Source of the DNA: an uncultured Clostridia bacterium
GTDB lineage: Bacteria > Bacillota > Clostridia > TANB77 > CAG-508
Assembly: GCA_944388045.1 (NCBI GenBank)
Contig: CALXHG010000004.1
Coordinates: 52,424-116,423, forward strand
Direction of reading: 5' to 3'
DNA length: 64,000 nt
The translations under genes and the position numbers were made by a program. The notes under the pieces are model-generated. The model was not told where the DNA came from and ran no database searches. It saw nothing but the letters and a program-made list of their open reading frames with translations. Shown piece after piece: positions 62,147 to 64,000 of the stretch (the stretch's first letter is position 1; each line of letters starts with the position of its first letter).

Positions 62147-63115
62147 TTGGAATTAAATGAATTTGAGAAAGCCCAAATAGCTTATGATGAAACTTGTTTA
62201 AAAAAAAGAATAAATCAAAAAGTTATAGACGATTTTTATAAAATTATAAAAAGTAATATTGAAGAAATAAATAAAATTTATAAAATAGAAAAAGAAAATA
62301 ACAATAGTTTTGAAAGTATAGAAGAAGTGCTAGAAAAAATAAGCATTAACAATAAATTCAAATATGAAATAGAGCAAAGAAAAAGAGAAGATGGATTTTT
62401 AGTTGCTAAATACAAGGAAAGTATTGGAGTTATAGGTGTAGTATATAATGGAGATCCATACATAACAATAACTTTAGCACTAAATGCAATTTTAAGCAAA
62501 AATGCGATAATATTTTGTACAAATAATAAAATGTATGCATTAACAAATCTATTTGCTCTATACTTACAACAAGCATTAGAACAAAACGGATATAGTAAAG
62601 AATTAGTACAAGTTATCAATAGTACAGATTATTCAGAAATATATAATCATAACAATATTGTAAGAAAAATAATAGTAATAGGAGATAAAAACTTACAAGA
62701 TAAAGTTATAAGTGAAGCAAAAGTAGATGTAATAACTAGTGGCTATGGTAATTATGACTTATATATTGAGGATATTTTAGATATAAATTTAATAAAGAAG
62801 ATATTAGATATAAAAAATGCTAATTTTAATGTATATCTTCATAAAAATATTGTTAAAGAAATTATTGAAAAAATAGATATAGAGGACTATACAGAAATTG
62901 AAAATGTTGAGGAATGTATTAGAGACATAAATATTAATTCAGCAGGATACGGAAGTAGTATATTTACTACTAATGGAGAAAATGCAAATAAATTTTTGAA
63001 GATGATAAAGTCTAAAAATGTATTTGTTAATGCCAGTCCTAATTTAGAGAGTAAGTTTGATATTTCAGAAGATGATATGCTATATGTAAAACAAATTATG
63101 TATAAAAATAAGTAG
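62147..63115 (+). CDS. Degenerate ProA/aldehyde-dehydrogenase-like protein
   Basis: 322 residues. Segments match gamma-glutamyl phosphate reductase in order: SIGVIGVVYNGDPYITITLALNAI, GNYDLYIEDI (for GN-H-Y-DE), SAGYGSSIFTTNGENANKF and FVNASPNLESKFD. The part with the catalytic Cys (PSVCNA in ProA) is missing: LDIKNANFNVYLHKNIV goes straight through it. Length is 322 instead of about 415. It therefore should not reduce glutamyl phosphate and may have a binding role. TTG start with AAGGAGGGG. Confidence 0.72.
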   Translation: MELNEFEKAQIAYDETCLKKRINQKVIDDFYKIIKSNIEEINKIYKIEKENNNSFESIEEVLEKISINNKFKYEIEQRKREDGFLVAKYKESIGVIGVVYNGDPYITITLALNAILSKNAIIFCTNNKMYALTNLFALYLQQALEQNGYSKELVQVINSTDYSEIYNHNNIVRKIIVIGDKNLQDKVISEAKVDVITSGYGNYDLYIEDILDINLIKKILDIKNANFNVYLHKNIVKEIIEKIDIEDYTEIENVEECIRDININSAGYGSSIFTTNGENANKFLKMIKSKNVFVNASPNLESKFDISEDDMLYVKQIMYKNK

Positions 63116-63128
63116 TGAGGTATTGATT

Positions 63129-63605
63129 ATGACACAAGAGAAAAGTGAAATTTATTTAAAAGCATTTGTAGAATTAAATGAAATAATAAATCATTTGAAT
63201 ACAAATTTAAAAAATAAAATACCTAAAAAGACATTAGAAGCAATAAAAAACTCGGGAGATAAAAATTACCAATTTAAATATGATAATACGCAAAGTTTGT
63301 CAAAACAAAAATTATTGCCTGAAACAATATCATTATTATCAATAATATATAGTGATTATCTATGCTTGGAAGAAGAAAAGAAAAAATGGGATGAATATGA
63401 TAAATTTACATTGCAAAAGCAAGAGGAACTAAAACAAGAAAAATATAATGCTAATAACTTATTTAAAGAGCAAAAAAATAATACAAGTGTTGTTGTCTTA
63501 GACGAAAAAAAGCAACTTCAAGTTGATAGTTCAAAAAAACAAAGTTTTTGGAGCAAACTAAAAAAGTTTATAATGAAAATTTTTAAAAAATTTAAAATTG
63601 GATAA
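63129..63605 (+). CDS. Hypothetical protein with conserved N-terminal domain
   Basis: 158 residues. The first ~80 (SEIYLKAFVELNEIINHL... then LPETISLLSIIYSDYL) are a small domain of unknown role that also occurs in the remnant at 58560. A Lys/Glu-rich helical section (about 80-115) and a basic, amphipathic C-terminus (FWSKLKKFIMKIFKKFKIG) follow; the last part might touch membrane or nucleic acid. ATG 63129 has GAGG eight bases upstream. It closes the probable three-gene unit with the DUF4116 and ProA-like genes. Confidence 0.65.
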   Translation: MTQEKSEIYLKAFVELNEIINHLNTNLKNKIPKKTLEAIKNSGDKNYQFKYDNTQSLSKQKLLPETISLLSIIYSDYLCLEEEKKKWDEYDKFTLQKQEELKQEKYNANNLFKEQKNNTSVVVLDEKKQLQVDSSKKQSFWSKLKKFIMKIFKKFKIG

Positions 63606-63627
63606 ATATTGAATAAATTGTATTAAG

Positions 63628-63894
63628 ATGAAATATCAGCATATAACAATTAATAATAAATACATAACTAAAAGTGAACTAAAAAACTTTGAACAAGCTA
63701 GTAGTGCAAGTAAATGGATTGAACATTTTACAAAATATAAAAATGTAAATTCATTATCAAGGGAACTAATAGATAGTTTGATAGACAATATATATGTATA
63801 TGAAGATAAGAAAATCAAGATTAAGTTCAAATATGAAGATGAATATAATTATTTAATAGATTTTATAAAAAGAAGAAAAAGATTTATATCATGA
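63628..63894 (+). pseudogene. C-terminal remnant of a serine recombinase
   Basis: 88 residues. The closing part NSLSRELIDSLIDNIYVYEDKKIKIKFKYEDEYNYLIDFI has the pattern of the C-terminal DUF4368-type end of large serine recombinases (TnpX/CcrB class). The catalytic and zinc domains are absent and the upstream sequence is unrelated, so it is a left-over of a mobile element. It has no clear ribosome site. Confidence 0.7.
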
Positions 63895-63921
63895 GAGAGG
63901 AAAATATACTCTCTCTTTTTT
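63893..63921 (+). terminator. Terminator after the recombinase remnant
   Basis: GAGAGAG (63893-63899) pairs with CTCTCTC (63909-63915), followed by six T. Confidence 0.85.
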
Positions 63922-63942
63922 GAAGTTATAGGAAATTGCAAA

Positions 63943-63976
63943 AATCCAATAGCAAACGTTTTTTTGCTATTGGATT
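63943..63976. repeat. 14-bp inverted repeat near window end
   Basis: AATCCAATAGCAAA (63943-63956) and its exact reverse complement (63963-63976), loop CGTTTT. It may be a second terminator or the end of the mobile element whose recombinase remnant is just upstream. Confidence 0.6.
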
Positions 63977-64000
63977 AAGGAGCGTACCATAAAAAGCATA

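Overview
The window is very AT-rich and reads as one stretch of chromosome from an endospore-forming, anaerobic-type member of the Clostridia. The evidence is the spoVA genes at the left edge, a clostridial type IV pilus operon, a T-box leader before ileS, a eukaryote-like (type 2) IleS, RqcH, and Shine-Dalgarno-led genes using ATG, GTG and TTG starts. It looks like a gut Clostridia genome of the kind recovered mainly from metagenomes; I cannot name the species.

Layout. 1-2054 (minus): spoVAC-spoVAD-spoVAE, the dipicolinate channel genes. 2420-12373 (plus): a complete type IV pilus operon with a PilM-PilN fusion, PilO, a PilP-like protein, three pilin-like proteins, prepilin peptidase, PilB, PilT and PilC. 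12530-13387 (minus): rplM-rpsI with leader, promoter and terminator. 13700-22091 (plus): a flippase, HU, a 77-bp inverted-repeat element, a large pilin-like protein, xseB, a PAP2-like protein, one-carbon genes (fhs, folA) and a cysteine synthase. 22209-26457: an ileS transcription unit behind a T-box, with a DUF1653 gene. 26592-34253 (minus): rqcH, an M23 peptidase, tRNA-Trp, a VWA surface protein, a tiny cysteine-rich protein and a U32 peptidase. 34610-42483: cell-envelope genes, including a dockerin-tagged glucosaminidase next to a membrane-anchored cohesin-like protein, rpmE, VanW- and VanX-like proteins, and a frameshifted DacF-type carboxypeptidase. 42484-44467: a pilin-like protein and a GT39-like membrane protein. 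44698-56488 (plus): an almost complete type II fatty-acid synthesis locus (acyl-CoA/ACP synthetase, birA, fabD, fabG, fabF, accB, fabZ, accC, accD, accA, fabI). 56810-63894: accessory genes, including a kinase/ParB-like fusion, queH, a giant DUF4116-type repeat protein, a degenerate ProA-like protein and remnants of a paralogue and of a serine recombinase.

The most interesting signal is regulatory. Six fatty-acid genes each carry a short motif just before the ribosome binding site. It has a hairpin whose stem differs in sequence from copy to copy, an invariant loop (GTTTATAGGT) and an invariant tail (AAAACCTAAAT, one transition in one copy) that can pair with the loop. This is the signature of a compact H-type pseudoknot, and I know of no named family it matches. 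The same locus and the pilus operon contain a second oddity: at five genes a 9-12 bp hairpin lies exactly between the Shine-Dalgarno sequence and the start codon. A third is a 70-nt leader shared by fabG and folA. Clusters of a GGGGTCGGTCCC repeat sit in four intergenic regions, and two genes of clearly higher GC content are inserted as single-gene islets, one of them inside the fatty-acid locus.
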